Part shown: piece by piece, positions 9,985 through 18,239 of the stretch
Layout of the letters: each line of letters opens with the position of its first letter
Position numbering within the stretch: the stretch's first letter is position 1
Source of the DNA: Bacteroidales bacterium
Lineage (GTDB): Bacteria; Bacteroidota; Bacteroidia; Bacteroidales; Rikenellaceae
DNA length: 43,425 nucleotides
Direction: 5' to 3'
Assembly (NCBI GenBank): GCA_910575495.1
Contig: CAJTFS010000010.1
Coordinates: 1-43,425 of the forward strand
Notes under the pieces: model-generated
Databases searched by the model: none
Told to the model about the DNA's origin: nothing
Seen by the model: the letters and a program-made list of their open reading frames with translations, nothing else
Position numbers and translations under genes: made by a program

Positions 9985-11439
9985 CTAATGTTTCAGACCT
10001 TTGGAATTGTTTTTTCGATAAGTACGGGCGGCTCGTTTCTCCTGCGTCGGCGTAGGTTGCTGCTGTCCCTGTTTGAGCGGCTCTTTCACATTTTTGACCG
10101 CCTCGACCGTCTTGCCCTCGGAATTGACAGCCACCTGCGTGCGGCTCTCACTGGCAGGCTTCACCTCGGCGCCCTGCCGCTTGGCACGGTCGGGGTTCCA
10201 TTTGAAGAAGTCCATCTTGCCCAGTGCGAAATTGGGCTTGACCCATGCGTTGAAAGGTTCGCCCTGACCGTCCTTGACCATGCCCTTGATGTAGAACGCC
10301 TTGACGTCCGCACGCTTGGAGGGGTCTTTGACGGCCTCCGACCATTGTTTGTAAGCCTCGTCGGGAACGGCGGCTTTGAGAATCATGTGATGGATCGTCA
10401 GTTCGGGAGCCTTGCCCATCTCCTTTGCCTCCCGTGCGCCTCGCTCGGCGCGCTGTTGCGTATGGATGGCCCGGTTCTCGGCCTGATACCGTTTTCTGTC
10501 CAGTCCGTCATAGGAAAATTCGTAGTTGCGTTCGGCGGCGTCGATCTGGATATAGGCGTCCCGCTTGTAACCGGCACGGGTCGTATAGCCCTCCAATAGC
10601 ACCTTACCGCCGCCGTAGAAGTCTATCTGACGACCCTCGGAGAGTTCGGCATTCTTGATGTTGGCTCGCTTTTCCAACAGTTCGACGGGCATATACTCCA
10701 GCGTATTCGTCCACTTGTCGCGCGAGACGTAACAAGGGGTCAGTTTCCCCGGCTCCAATTCGAGGTCGAGCACCTTGCCGGCATGGCGGCCATTGGTGAG
10801 GTTGTTCTTCACCTCGTCGTCGAGCAGCACGCCGTGGAAAGGCGCGTCGAGGTCGGGCTTCTCCTGCCAGTAATGCGGAATGACTTTGAGGGAGCCGTCG
10901 GCCTGCTCCTCGAGCGACACGCGCCCTTTGGTCGCCACGCGCAGGCCGCTTTCCAATTCGGGACTCATGTCCACCAGCCCGTTCGACTTGTGGCCGTAAG
11001 ACATGGCCCGCAGGTGCGGCTCGATGTCCTCCATGCGGATGCCTTTCTTGGCCAGATCGTCGAGGTCGATTTTCGAGGTGTCCAGCGGCTCGAAACGCTG
11101 CTCCTGCGCTTGAACTCTCTCGGCCGGATTTACCCGATACGCTTCCAGCGCCTGCGGGTCGAAGTCGATGCGGATAAGCTGTTCGAGCGCACTTTGAGCC
11201 ATGATGAAAATGCCCGTATGCGAGGGGCTTTCGGCCTCCTGCATGAACTTCTTGAAGAAAGTTTCGAGCGCCGAATCCTGCGTATTCACGTTGAGCAGGT
11301 TCGACACGTTTTGCTGGGTAGGTTCGACGGTGTGGAGATTGCCCACAGAATCCATACCCGTAACGGCCCTGACACGACCGTCGTCGGCTTGTTGAACGAG
11401 CATGACCTGTTTGGCGTCGTTCGTTTGTTTTTCGTCCAT
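9985..11439 (-). CDS. DUF4099/DUF3945-domain conjugative element protein
   Basis: 484 aa from the ATG at 11439 (MDEKQTNDAKQV). The frame extends to 11466, but the added nine residues are hydrophobic and unlike the family. The N-terminal part (about 100-200, LDDLAKKGIRMEDIEPHLRAMSYGHKSNGL) resembles DUF4099. The middle (about 215-350, with FHGVLLDDEVKNNLTNGRHAGKVLDL) resembles DUF3945. The C-terminus is basic and low-complexity (KRAARTYRKNNSKGLKH). Such proteins are widespread in Bacteroidales conjugative transposons, with unknown function. It heads the operon running to 1405. Confidence 0.82.
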   Translation of the reverse strand: MDEKQTNDAKQVMLVQQADDGRVRAVTGMDSVGNLHTVEPTQQNVSNLLNVNTQDSALETFFKKFMQEAESPSHTGIFIMAQSALEQLIRIDFDPQALEAYRVNPAERVQAQEQRFEPLDTSKIDLDDLAKKGIRMEDIEPHLRAMSYGHKSNGLVDMSPELESGLRVATKGRVSLEEQADGSLKVIPHYWQEKPDLDAPFHGVLLDDEVKNNLTNGRHAGKVLDLELEPGKLTPCYVSRDKWTNTLEYMPVELLEKRANIKNAELSEGRQIDFYGGGKVLLEGYTTRAGYKRDAYIQIDAAERNYEFSYDGLDRKRYQAENRAIHTQQRAERGAREAKEMGKAPELTIHHMILKAAVPDEAYKQWSEAVKDPSKRADVKAFYIKGMVKDGQGEPFNAWVKPNFALGKMDFFKWNPDRAKRQGAEVKPASESRTQVAVNSEGKTVEAVKNVKEPLKQGQQQPTPTQEKRAARTYRKNNSKGLKH

Positions 11440-11658
11440 AATTACGATGATTTTAAGTCGCACCAATAGCGATGCGAGGACGAAAATAGGAGTAACTTAT
11501 TGCAAGAAAAAGAGTTGTCGCGTCTATGGCCGTATGAGGTTGCGAAGTGGCCGTTTGTGGCGTCGAAAGGTATTGGCAGCGGTTATAAATATCCCTATTG
11601 TAAAATCGCCATTACGGAATACGTTTTTACTGCAAGAAACGCCATTTGAAAAATAAAA
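11440..11658. promoter_or_regulatory. Leader region of the DUF3945-topB-helicase operon with phased GCCAC units
   Basis: No gene is seen. On the minus strand, GCCAC occurs at 11557-11561 and 11547-11551 and GCCAT at 11526-11530, at steps of 10 and 21 nt. Similar phased units occur at 18274-18299 and 40166-40201. A degenerate promoter box (TATTTTCG, one mismatch to TAnnTTTG) lies on the minus strand about 50 nt before the ATG. Confidence 0.45.
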
Positions 11659-11681
11659 ACGGCTTGGATATTCCAAGCCGT
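11659..11681 (-). terminator. Terminator of the DUF3990 toxin-antitoxin operon
   Basis: A perfect 10-bp stem (ACGGCTTGGA / TCCAAGCCGT) with a 3-nt loop. Read on the minus strand it is followed by TTTTTATTTTTC. It lies 43 nt after the stop at 11725. Confidence 0.8.
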
Positions 11682-11724
11682 CGTATCTTTTCTTTTCAGA
11701 GAAAGTATCTTGTTACTTTCGGAA

Positions 11725-11949
11725 TCACTCGATTTTTCCCATTTTCAACTCGGTCTTCAATATTTCGTACACGTAAGCCGAACTTTCGATGTAAAGTCCG
11801 GTTTGCGGATCGGAGAGTTTGGTAAACGTCTCCGAATTATGGAACATAGCGATTGCTTCGGTTAGGGCCAGACTTCTATCTTCCATGAGATAAGCGACTA
11901 TGTCTTTGGTAATGCCTTCAATGAGGTATTGCGCTTTTTTATCGGTCAT
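11725..11949 (-). CDS. Small partner protein of the DUF3990 operon
   Basis: 74 aa, soluble. The sequence LALTEAIAMFHNSETFTKLSDPQTGLYIESSAYVYEILKTEL resembles the small DUF3791-like proteins that accompany DUF3990 genes in Bacteroidales. I am not certain of the DUF number. Its ATG overlaps the TGA of the DUF3990 reading frame (ATGA), so it is translationally coupled as the third gene of the operon. It is probably an immunity or accessory factor. Confidence 0.65.
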   Translation of the reverse strand: MTDKKAQYLIEGITKDIVAYLMEDRSLALTEAIAMFHNSETFTKLSDPQTGLYIESSAYVYEILKTELKMGKIE

Positions 11950-12422
11950 AATACAGTCAGATATTGGATGGCACGTGCCGAGTGAAAGAAATATTGCGAC
12001 GAAATTTTCTTGTAACGCAATCCCGCCACCAACATCGGCAGGTCGATGATTCCGTCGTCGAAATTGCGGAAAAGCGTGGCGATGGTATCGTCCGCCACAG
12101 GGCCTATCACGATGTCGTAACTGTGAACGGGATGTTCGCCTTCACGACTGCGGTTCGCCATGACGAACAACGCCCACTCTTCGTTCGGCTCCGAGAACCG
12201 CTTTACAGCTAATATCCCATCCGCCGAAGCTGCCGCCTCGTCGAACTCGAAAGCGGTAACGACCGGCTCTCCGCCATAAATCGCCGCCGTACGACGAGCC
12301 ATCTGCATGGCCTGCTCCTCAATCTAGGTCAGGTAAAACCCTTGTCCGAAATCCTTGTAGGGTTTGCATCGGGCGAAATCGATCCGCTCGATTGCAGTGT
12401 TGGAGCCGTGGTACAGTTTCAT
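11946..12422 (-). pseudogene. DUF3990 ADP-ribosyltransferase-like toxin, interrupted by an amber codon
   Basis: The frame begins at ATG 12422, which overlaps the TGA of the upstream regulator (ATGA). It reads 32 codons beginning MKLYHGSNTAIERIDFARCK and ending DFGQGFYLT. It then meets TAG at 12326-12324 and resumes without frame change as IEEQAMQMARRTAAIYGG through to 11946. The LYHGS start and FGxGFYLT motif are typical of DUF3990, which I take to be ADP-ribosyltransferase-like. One base change (from GAG, CAG or AAG) explains the stop. Without readthrough, only the first 32 residues or an internal-start product (ATG 12308, 120 aa) would be made, lacking the LYHGS strand. The toxin is therefore probably dead while its neighbours remain intact. 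Confidence 0.8.
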
Positions 12423-12853
12423 CGTATGCCTCCTCCGTTATTGAAACAAACCTGCGTCAAATCCTGTATGCTGTCCTGCAACGAGAGCAAGTGTTCCGCC
12501 TCGAAATGCTCGGCAAGGAAATCCAGCCCTTTGTAACGATTCAAGTAGTTGCTGGCTTCCCGCACGGTCATACCATGCGTTGAAGCGAACTCCCCGATAT
12601 TCGCTACGATATAACCGATAATGCGGCGATCTACCCGTGTTGTCGGGTGCAGATTTACCGAAGCCGATAGATTGAGTGCCTCCAAAACTTTCGTAACGGT
12701 CTTGATGGTCAGGCCGCGTCCGCTCTCGATTTTGGAGATCTGAGCCTTGCCTACGCCGACCCTCTGCCCCAGCTCCTCTTGCGTAAGACCCCGACGCATG
12801 CGCTCGCGATGGATCAGCATGCCGATATTATCTATGTTCGTATTCATGTCCAT
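12419..12853 (-). CDS. XRE-family regulator fused to a DUF3791-like domain (antitoxin)
   Basis: 144 aa from the ATG at 12853 (MDMNTNIDNIGM). The longer frame to 12946 would read through the promoter and operator. Residues about 10-65 form a classic Cro/C1 HTH (LIHRERMRRGLTQEELGQRVGVGKAQISKIESGRG). The C-terminal part (about 80-140: GYIVANIGEFASTHGMTVREASNYLNRYKGLDFLAEHF) looks like DUF3791. The TGA overlaps the ATG of the DUF3990 frame. It probably represses its own promoter through the inverted repeat at 12877-12894 and acts as the antitoxin; the role is inferred from gene order. Confidence 0.82.
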   Translation of the reverse strand: MDMNTNIDNIGMLIHRERMRRGLTQEELGQRVGVGKAQISKIESGRGLTIKTVTKVLEALNLSASVNLHPTTRVDRRIIGYIVANIGEFASTHGMTVREASNYLNRYKGLDFLAEHFEAEHLLSLQDSIQDLTQVCFNNGGGIR

Positions 12854-12861
12854 CGTTTTTG

Positions 12862-12869
12862 CAAATATA
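12862..12869 (-). promoter_or_regulatory. -7 box of the XRE/DUF3990 operon
   Basis: TATATTTG on the minus strand fits TAnnTTTG. It lies 9-16 nt before ATG 12853, implying a very short leader. No good TTTG -33 element is present. Confidence 0.6.
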
Positions 12870-12876
12870 ATGCAAA

Positions 12877-12894
12877 GTTTCCTATTTTGGAAAC
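12877..12894. promoter_or_regulatory. Putative operator of the XRE regulator
   Basis: A perfect 6-bp inverted repeat (GTTTCC, 6 nt, GGAAAC) lies immediately upstream of the -7 box, within the promoter spacer. This is where an autorepressor would bind. Confidence 0.55.
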
Positions 12895-12987
12895 CTCTAT
12901 GCGAAAACTTTGCCTGAATAATAATGTATTGAATACTATTCAACACAGTAAAAGCCGTAGTTTAACTTATTTTTAATGTGAATTTTG

Positions 12988-12995
12988 TATCTTTG
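12988..12995 (+). promoter_or_regulatory. -7 box of the TIR-like gene
   Basis: TATCTTTG matches TAnnTTTG and ends 5 nt before ATG 13001. Transcription would therefore begin at or next to the start codon (a leaderless or nearly leaderless mRNA). No clean TTTG -33 element is seen. Confidence 0.6.
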
Positions 12996-13000
12996 TTACT

Positions 13001-14269
13001 ATGAGAAGATCTAAATATACACTTTTTTTATCTTGGCAGTCTGATGTAAATTCAGCTCGATCCGCAATTGAATCTGCAATACAAGGTGCTATTTCGAACC
13101 TCCTTGATACCAAATCACTAAATATCGAGTTGGATCAATCAACATGGAATGTTCCGGGCATGCCTAAAATCGAAGATGTGATAAAGGATAAAATTGAAAG
13201 ATGTGATGTGTTTGTCGCAGATATTACACCAGTTACAAGAATAGGGACCAAACTCATTCCTAATCCTAATGTCTTAATCGAATTGGGATATGCATTAAAA
13301 GCGATTGGACCAGAACGAATTATATTGGTTGCCCAAAATAAAGATGGCTGGGAGGTAAAAGATTTACCGTTCGATATCAATCATCACAGGATTGTAATAT
13401 TTAAGAAACCAAGCCAATGTGATTTAAGACGAGCTATTTTTGAGATTATCCAAATGCCGAGATGCTTCCGCGCAATTAAAAGGCTATATCACGAGATGTT
13501 TCCGATTTCAATAAAATTCCATATACATAAAAATCGACAAGTAAAATCCCCAGAAGAAAAGATTTATCCTAATCTTTTTGAAGATTCGGACATCTTTTTT
13601 AGTCAACGTTTAGCCTATGCTTTTCCCGGAGTAAGAAATGTAAAGTGGTTCACAAAGACTAAAGATATTAAATTTCATTTATCACGTTTGTTACATACTC
13701 CGTTAAAGTTCATTACAAATGAAGGTCGAAGTCAGTTTACCCCGATATGGTGGTTTAGATCGGGATCATCAGTTGCAATAAATAATTTCAGACATATATC
13801 CGGACGCCTATTTTTAGTAGAGAATGAAGAATGGCTGATTTCTAAAATTGCAGTTTTTCAGGATAGTAGTGTATATTATAAAGAATACCTGTATGTTGAA
13901 ATAGAAGCTCAAAATCCTACATCGCTTGGTCAGGTTTCGACTGATAATTTACAATTAGGTGCCACAGAGGAATACGGTATCTTAAATTGGAAACATTTGC
14001 TTAATATTAAAATAACTCGCCATGAATACGATGATGGGGAGGGATGTAAGCGATGGGGCACAATATTCAATGGTCAAACTCAATTACGGGTGCGATATTT
14101 GACTAAATATAACTTTTTAATATGCGCAAATAGATCGTCTTATAATTGCAATGAATTTGATCGGATGTCGGGGTATTATATGGATGGTTTATTAGATGGG
14201 ACTGTTTCATTTGAAGAGTTTCATGAATCTCTAATGAAATTGCAAAAGCCATCGTATCGAGGCCGATAG
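13001..14269 (+). CDS. TIR-like nucleotide-binding domain protein (probable defence cargo)
   Basis: 422 aa. Residues about 6-135 look like a TIR-like fold: a first strand YTLFLSWQSD (6-15), KIERCDVFVADIT (64-76), then PNPNVLIELGYAL (87-99) with a conserved Glu at 95, and LPFDINHHR. This matches the CAP12/PF10137-type predicted nucleotide-binding proteins, several of which are NAD-degrading effectors in anti-phage systems. The remaining ~290 residues are not recognised and could be a sensor. The gene is strikingly AT-rich compared with its neighbours, stands alone with its own promoter and terminator, and diverges from the toxin-antitoxin operon. These features suggest horizontal acquisition. 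Defence function is inference. Confidence 0.7.
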   Translation: MRRSKYTLFLSWQSDVNSARSAIESAIQGAISNLLDTKSLNIELDQSTWNVPGMPKIEDVIKDKIERCDVFVADITPVTRIGTKLIPNPNVLIELGYALKAIGPERIILVAQNKDGWEVKDLPFDINHHRIVIFKKPSQCDLRRAIFEIIQMPRCFRAIKRLYHEMFPISIKFHIHKNRQVKSPEEKIYPNLFEDSDIFFSQRLAYAFPGVRNVKWFTKTKDIKFHLSRLLHTPLKFITNEGRSQFTPIWWFRSGSSVAINNFRHISGRLFLVENEEWLISKIAVFQDSSVYYKEYLYVEIEAQNPTSLGQVSTDNLQLGATEEYGILNWKHLLNIKITRHEYDDGEGCKRWGTIFNGQTQLRVRYLTKYNFLICANRSSYNCNEFDRMSGYYMDGLLDGTVSFEEFHESLMKLQKPSYRGR

Positions 14270-14302
14270 TGCATTTTACATTTAATAAATTATCAAAATA
14301 AC

Positions 14303-14338
14303 AAAAGGCTGGCTAAAATTATACATAGCCAGCCTTTT
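14303..14338. terminator. Bidirectional terminator between the TIR-like gene and mobC
   Basis: A perfect 12-bp stem (AAAAGGCTGGCT / AGCCAGCCTTTT) with a 12-nt loop, T-rich at both ends depending on strand. It separates convergent genes. Confidence 0.8.
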
Positions 14339-14343
14339 TATTA

Positions 14344-16347
14344 TTATTCCGGAAGTAGTTTGCACAGCACCGGATCGTTCTTGATTCGTTCCAGCTCCTC
14401 GGCGACGATTTGGCTCGCTTCAGCCTTGATACGTTCGTAGTTTTCCTGCACGACCTCTTTCATGCGGTCGATTCCGTCCTCGTCCGTAAAGTCGGTGATG
14501 AGAGGTATCTTCCGATATTTGGCCGTTTCGGCTTTGACTTTGGCGCTGTCTACGACAATCTCGGCATGGAAAATCTTCTGGTTGATCCGCTCGTCGAAAT
14601 TATCCGCTACGGCTCCGACGAACATGCCCTGCGTGAGTGTCGAAATCTTCGACTGCGGTATGAGGCTGTCCATCTGTGTCGATATGGAGGTGGAGGTATC
14701 GTTGCGGTTGATGGTCATCGACTGCCGCTTCTGCAAAACCTTTCCGAAGCGTTCGGATAGCGTCTTGGCGGTTTCGCCTACCACCTGTCCGGAGAAGATG
14801 TTGCCCACGGTGTTCATCACTACGGCAGCCTCCTTGTCGCCGTAGTCGCGCTTGAGCTGCGAGAAGTCCTGAAATCCGAGGAGCGTGGCGACCTTGTTCG
14901 AGCGTGCCGTGGCGATGAGGTTGTCGAGCCCCTTGAAATAGATCGTCGGCAGCTCGTCGATGATGATGGACGATTTGAGCTGTCCTTTTTTATTGACCAG
15001 TTTCACGATTCGGCTGTTGTAGAGACCGAGTGCCGCTCCGTAGATGTTCTGACGGTCTGGGTTGTTGCCCACGACCAATACTTTCGGATCGTCGGGGTTG
15101 TTTATGTCGAGGGTGAACTCGTCGCCCGACATGACCCAGTAGAGTTGCGGGGAAATCATGCGCGAAAGCGGAATCTTGGCCGAGGCGATCTGGCCCTGCA
15201 ACTGGTCTTGCGCCCCGCCGAGCCATGCGTCCATAAAGGGCGAGAGGTAGTTTTCGAGTTCGGGATACGACGTCAGAATCGGAAAAATATCCTCGTAGCG
15301 TTTGTTAAGGAACTCCACGGCGTGCGGGAACGTGCAGTATCGGCCGCCCTTATAAATCCGCAAGTACCAGATGATCGCCGCGAAGAGAATGATGGGCGAT
15401 TCGACGAAGAAGTCGCCTTGTTTCTGTACCCACGTGCGGTTGAGATTCAGCATAATCGTGTAGGCGGATTCGTAAGCGTCGGATATGTCGGTCATGAAGT
15501 CGGGATTGATCGGGTTGCAGCGGTGCGAACGCCGCGGGTCGTCGAAGTTGATGACGTAGAACGTCGGCACTTTCTCGTATCCGCCTTGATTGTTCAAGAG
15601 ATGGTTGTAGGCTATCTCCGACAGGTCGGGGAATTTGAAGTCGTAGAGGTACATGGCGAACCCTTTCTCGATCTGCTGCTTGATGAACTGATTGACGACA
15701 GCATAGCTCTTTCCGCTGCCCGGCGTTCCGAGTACGATCGCCGCGCGAAAAGGGTTCACGACGTTGATCCACCCCTCGTTCCATCGCTTGCGGTAGTAAA
15801 AGCGCGTGGGCAGGTTCACCGAGTATTCGTTGGTCAAGAGGCGCGTCTCCTGCTGGAACGATTCGTTCTCGGTGTTGAACACGTCGTCCATCAGATTGTT
15901 TTTCAGCAGACGGGACATCCATACGCCGCCCATGAGCAGGCAGATATATCCGACCGATACGGTCAGTATGTAGAACGCCGTGTTCGCAACCGTCGGAAGC
16001 GGCAGCGCCAGCAGCCACCAGTTGAAGAAAAACAGCACGCCGCCCACCGAGAGCGTCGCGATGATTCGTCGCCATGTAATTTTTTCTTCCTTTACGCCTT
16101 TCGTTCCCAAACACGAGAGCGCCAGAAATACGACGGCGAACAGCTTTGTCCAAAGGATGTTGCCGAACAATCCGGCCGTGCGGTTGAAATTCAGCAGAAT
16201 ACGATCGACCACACCGATATTGATTCTCCATTCCACGATTTGTCCGTAACAGAACCAATAGACGTTGATTACCACGAACAGGATACTCAACGCCCGCATG
16301 AAATCCATGACTTTCGCCAGACCCCGAAGGTCGTCTTCTTGTTGCAT
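14344..16347 (-). CDS. mobC: MobC, type IV coupling protein
   Basis: 667 aa from the ATG at 16347 (MQQEDDLRGLAKVMDF), which matches family starts. The frame extends upstream to 16506, but that part is antisense to mobB-like coding. An N-terminal membrane domain contains the YWFCY motif (30-34), with further helices to about 145. The ATPase domain has Walker A VLGTPGSGKSYAV (about 205-217), Walker B-type SSIIIDELPTIYF in the middle third, and a C-terminal helical tail. It couples the relaxase-DNA complex to the secretion channel at the inner membrane. It ends the mobA-mobB-mobC operon, 31 nt after mobB. Confidence 0.92.
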   Translation of the reverse strand: MQQEDDLRGLAKVMDFMRALSILFVVINVYWFCYGQIVEWRINIGVVDRILLNFNRTAGLFGNILWTKLFAVVFLALSCLGTKGVKEEKITWRRIIATLSVGGVLFFFNWWLLALPLPTVANTAFYILTVSVGYICLLMGGVWMSRLLKNNLMDDVFNTENESFQQETRLLTNEYSVNLPTRFYYRKRWNEGWINVVNPFRAAIVLGTPGSGKSYAVVNQFIKQQIEKGFAMYLYDFKFPDLSEIAYNHLLNNQGGYEKVPTFYVINFDDPRRSHRCNPINPDFMTDISDAYESAYTIMLNLNRTWVQKQGDFFVESPIILFAAIIWYLRIYKGGRYCTFPHAVEFLNKRYEDIFPILTSYPELENYLSPFMDAWLGGAQDQLQGQIASAKIPLSRMISPQLYWVMSGDEFTLDINNPDDPKVLVVGNNPDRQNIYGAALGLYNSRIVKLVNKKGQLKSSIIIDELPTIYFKGLDNLIATARSNKVATLLGFQDFSQLKRDYGDKEAAVVMNTVGNIFSGQVVGETAKTLSERFGKVLQKRQSMTINRNDTSTSISTQMDSLIPQSKISTLTQGMFVGAVADNFDERINQKIFHAEIVVDSAKVKAETAKYRKIPLITDFTDEDGIDRMKEVVQENYERIKAEASQIVAEELERIKNDPVLCKLLPE

Positions 16348-16378
16348 AACAGTACATTTTATGATGAATAATTTTGTT

Positions 16379-17521
16379 TCAGAATTTTCTCCCGCGCGTG
16401 TTTCGGGAGTTGCGCATATCGTGTCGCTCGTTCGACGGCTCCCGCTTTCTCGACTGCATATCCGTATTGGAACTTTGCCGATTGCCGAACCGCTGCTCGA
16501 ACGCATTGGCGGAGTAGGCCTTTCCCAGACGCGAACCGTTTACAACGTACCGGGTTTCATGGTCGATGAACGTAACGCCGACTATTCGACCCGCGTCGTT
16601 GCGCCGCAGAAAGAGGTCGATGCGGCAGGTTCGCAGACATTCGCGCAATGTCTGCTCCGACGTCGCTTCGTTCAATGCGTCCTCGACCCTGCGACGAAGC
16701 CGCAGCCGTTCGCCGCCTTTCTTGAAGCGTTCCGCACAGCGTACCATGTGCCGCTCCAACTCCTCGACTCCGACCGCTCTCCCGAATACGGAGGATTTGA
16801 GCGGAGCCGCGACAGCCTTGTCTCCATTCGTGTCCAAAGCCGTGTAGAGCAATCCTCGATACGGTATGCCGCCACGTTCACCGCGCACCTCCTCCACGCC
16901 GATATTGTATTGTGAGAGCAAGGCTCGGAACTCGCCGAGCATCTGGAACCGATACATAGCTACGGCCGGTTTCACGACCGCGCCGATTTGACGTTTCAGG
17001 TCGCCTTTCGTGCTGTCGACCGCCGTGAGCCTCCAATCCTCCGCCCGCTTGCGCTCTTTGGCCGGATGCAATCCGTATTCACGTTCCAGCTCTTCGGTAA
17101 CGGCGACGCTCCGTTCGTTGCGCCTGCTGTCTTTGACCTTGCGGCCGTCCTGTCCGACCTGCACCGACACGATGTGAATATGCTGGCGGTCGATGTCGGT
17201 ATGCTCGAACACGATGTACGGCTGTTCGCCCCAGCCCATGCGCTCCATATATTTCTCGGCGATTTCGGTAAGCTGTTCGGCCGTCAGACGGTCTTCGGGG
17301 TCGGGGTTGAGCGAGATGTGTACGACGGGTTTCTCGGTGCGGTAGTGCGAGGGCATCCAGCGCAGCAGGTCTTCGGCCGTCGACACTACGTCGAACCGCC
17401 CGTCGGACGGTTCCCGCAGAATATGCGTCAGGAGCACCTTGCCCTTGCCCCGATCGACTTTCTGCTGGTTGTAGGCAAGTGCTCCGTAGACGTCTTTACC
17501 GGTAGTGATTTTGGCTACCAT
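16379..17521 (-). CDS. mobB: MobB relaxase (MOBP-type)
   Basis: 380 aa from the ATG at 17521 (MVAKITTGKDVYGALAYNQQKV). The longer frame to 17869 is spurious because it overlaps mobA. The N-terminus has Tyr 12 and Tyr 17, candidates for the nicking tyrosine. The metal-binding histidine motif is EHTDIDRQHIHIVSVQV (H107, H114, H116). The C-terminal half is Arg-rich and probably binds DNA, ending RNSRNTRGRKF. It cleaves oriT and leads the transferred strand. Its start overlaps the mobA stop by 7 nt. Confidence 0.92.
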   Translation of the reverse strand: MVAKITTGKDVYGALAYNQQKVDRGKGKVLLTHILREPSDGRFDVVSTAEDLLRWMPSHYRTEKPVVHISLNPDPEDRLTAEQLTEIAEKYMERMGWGEQPYIVFEHTDIDRQHIHIVSVQVGQDGRKVKDSRRNERSVAVTEELEREYGLHPAKERKRAEDWRLTAVDSTKGDLKRQIGAVVKPAVAMYRFQMLGEFRALLSQYNIGVEEVRGERGGIPYRGLLYTALDTNGDKAVAAPLKSSVFGRAVGVEELERHMVRCAERFKKGGERLRLRRRVEDALNEATSEQTLRECLRTCRIDLFLRRNDAGRIVGVTFIDHETRYVVNGSRLGKAYSANAFEQRFGNRQSSNTDMQSRKREPSNERHDMRNSRNTRGRKF

Positions 17522-17937
17522 CGCTCCTTGAACTCTTCCGAAAGTGCAATGATTTGTTGCCCGACAGCCGCCAATTCTTTGGTCGCATTCTCCAATTTGT
17601 AGAGCATGGCGAGTGCTTTCCGCTCCGAGAAATGGGTGTGCAACAGCTTCACAACTTGGTTGTAATTCGTACCCACGGCTCGGAATTGAGCGTGCAGTTG
17701 CGTCAGTTTGGCTACGTATTCCAGCGTTCCGCGGTCGGTTTTTATCACTCGGAACACATCTCCGAAGACCCGTGCTTTGATAAAAGCCGCCTTCGACAAC
17801 AGTCCCGATTGTTCGTACATCGTCAGAAATCGGGCGTGTTCCGTATCGTTGAATCGCACCATGACACAATGCGAAGCGGTATCCGTTTTCGCGGGGCGTC
17901 CCCCTCGACCCTTGCGGGTCGGTCTGTTTTTCTCCAT
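17515..17937 (-). CDS. mobA: MobA, relaxosome accessory protein
   Basis: 140 aa from the ATG at 17937 (MEKNRPTRKGRGGRPAKTD). A basic N-terminus leads into a ribbon-helix-helix-like segment (HCVMVRFNDTEHARFLTMYEQSGLLSKAAFIKARVFG, about 25-60). The C-terminal region has the bacterial mobilisation-protein signature LTQLHAQFRAVGTNYNQVVKLLHTHF (about 80-105). It would bind oriT and recruit MobB. It is the first gene of the mob operon and lies next to the large inverted repeat at 18058-18109. Confidence 0.9.
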   Translation of the reverse strand: MEKNRPTRKGRGGRPAKTDTASHCVMVRFNDTEHARFLTMYEQSGLLSKAAFIKARVFGDVFRVIKTDRGTLEYVAKLTQLHAQFRAVGTNYNQVVKLLHTHFSERKALAMLYKLENATKELAAVGQQIIALSEEFKERW

Positions 17938-18057
17938 AATCGAAATTTTTGAGGTGAGGCTATTGCCTCGTCGGTTATTGAAAATTGCGATTCGTTCGTG
18001 GCGGAGCCGCCTGTCGAAAAGTGCCGACTTCGGAGGTGCTTTCATCCCCCTTGCGGG

Positions 18058-18109
18058 CAAGCTGTTTTCCGTTACGGAAATAGTTTCGGGTAACGGAAAA
18101 CACAGCTTG
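18058..18109. other. Large inverted repeat, candidate oriT
   Basis: The left arm 18058-18075 (CAAGCTGTTTTCCGTTAC) and right arm 18090-18109 (GTAACGGAAAAC, CA bulge, AGCTTG) pair along 18 bp with one 2-nt bulge and a 14-nt loop. The site is 120 nt upstream of mobA, where oriT lies in related elements. A second small repeat (GTCCG/CGGAC, 18136-18150) follows. No nic site can be assigned from sequence alone. Confidence 0.45.
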
Positions 18110-18239
18110 CTATTTGCCCTTTGCAAATACATTCTGTCCGCCTGTCGGACGGACTATTGAACCGGCCGCCGTAAAAACAGGCAAGGCGGCTTCCATTCAC
18201 GTCGGAATCGTTACGGTGACAAAGATACCGACCGATTCA

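Noticed and set aside
12950..13000. Possible CRISPR or tRNA features in AT-rich gaps
   Set aside because: No repeat-spacer periodicity, cloverleaf or CCA-type end was found here or elsewhere in the window.
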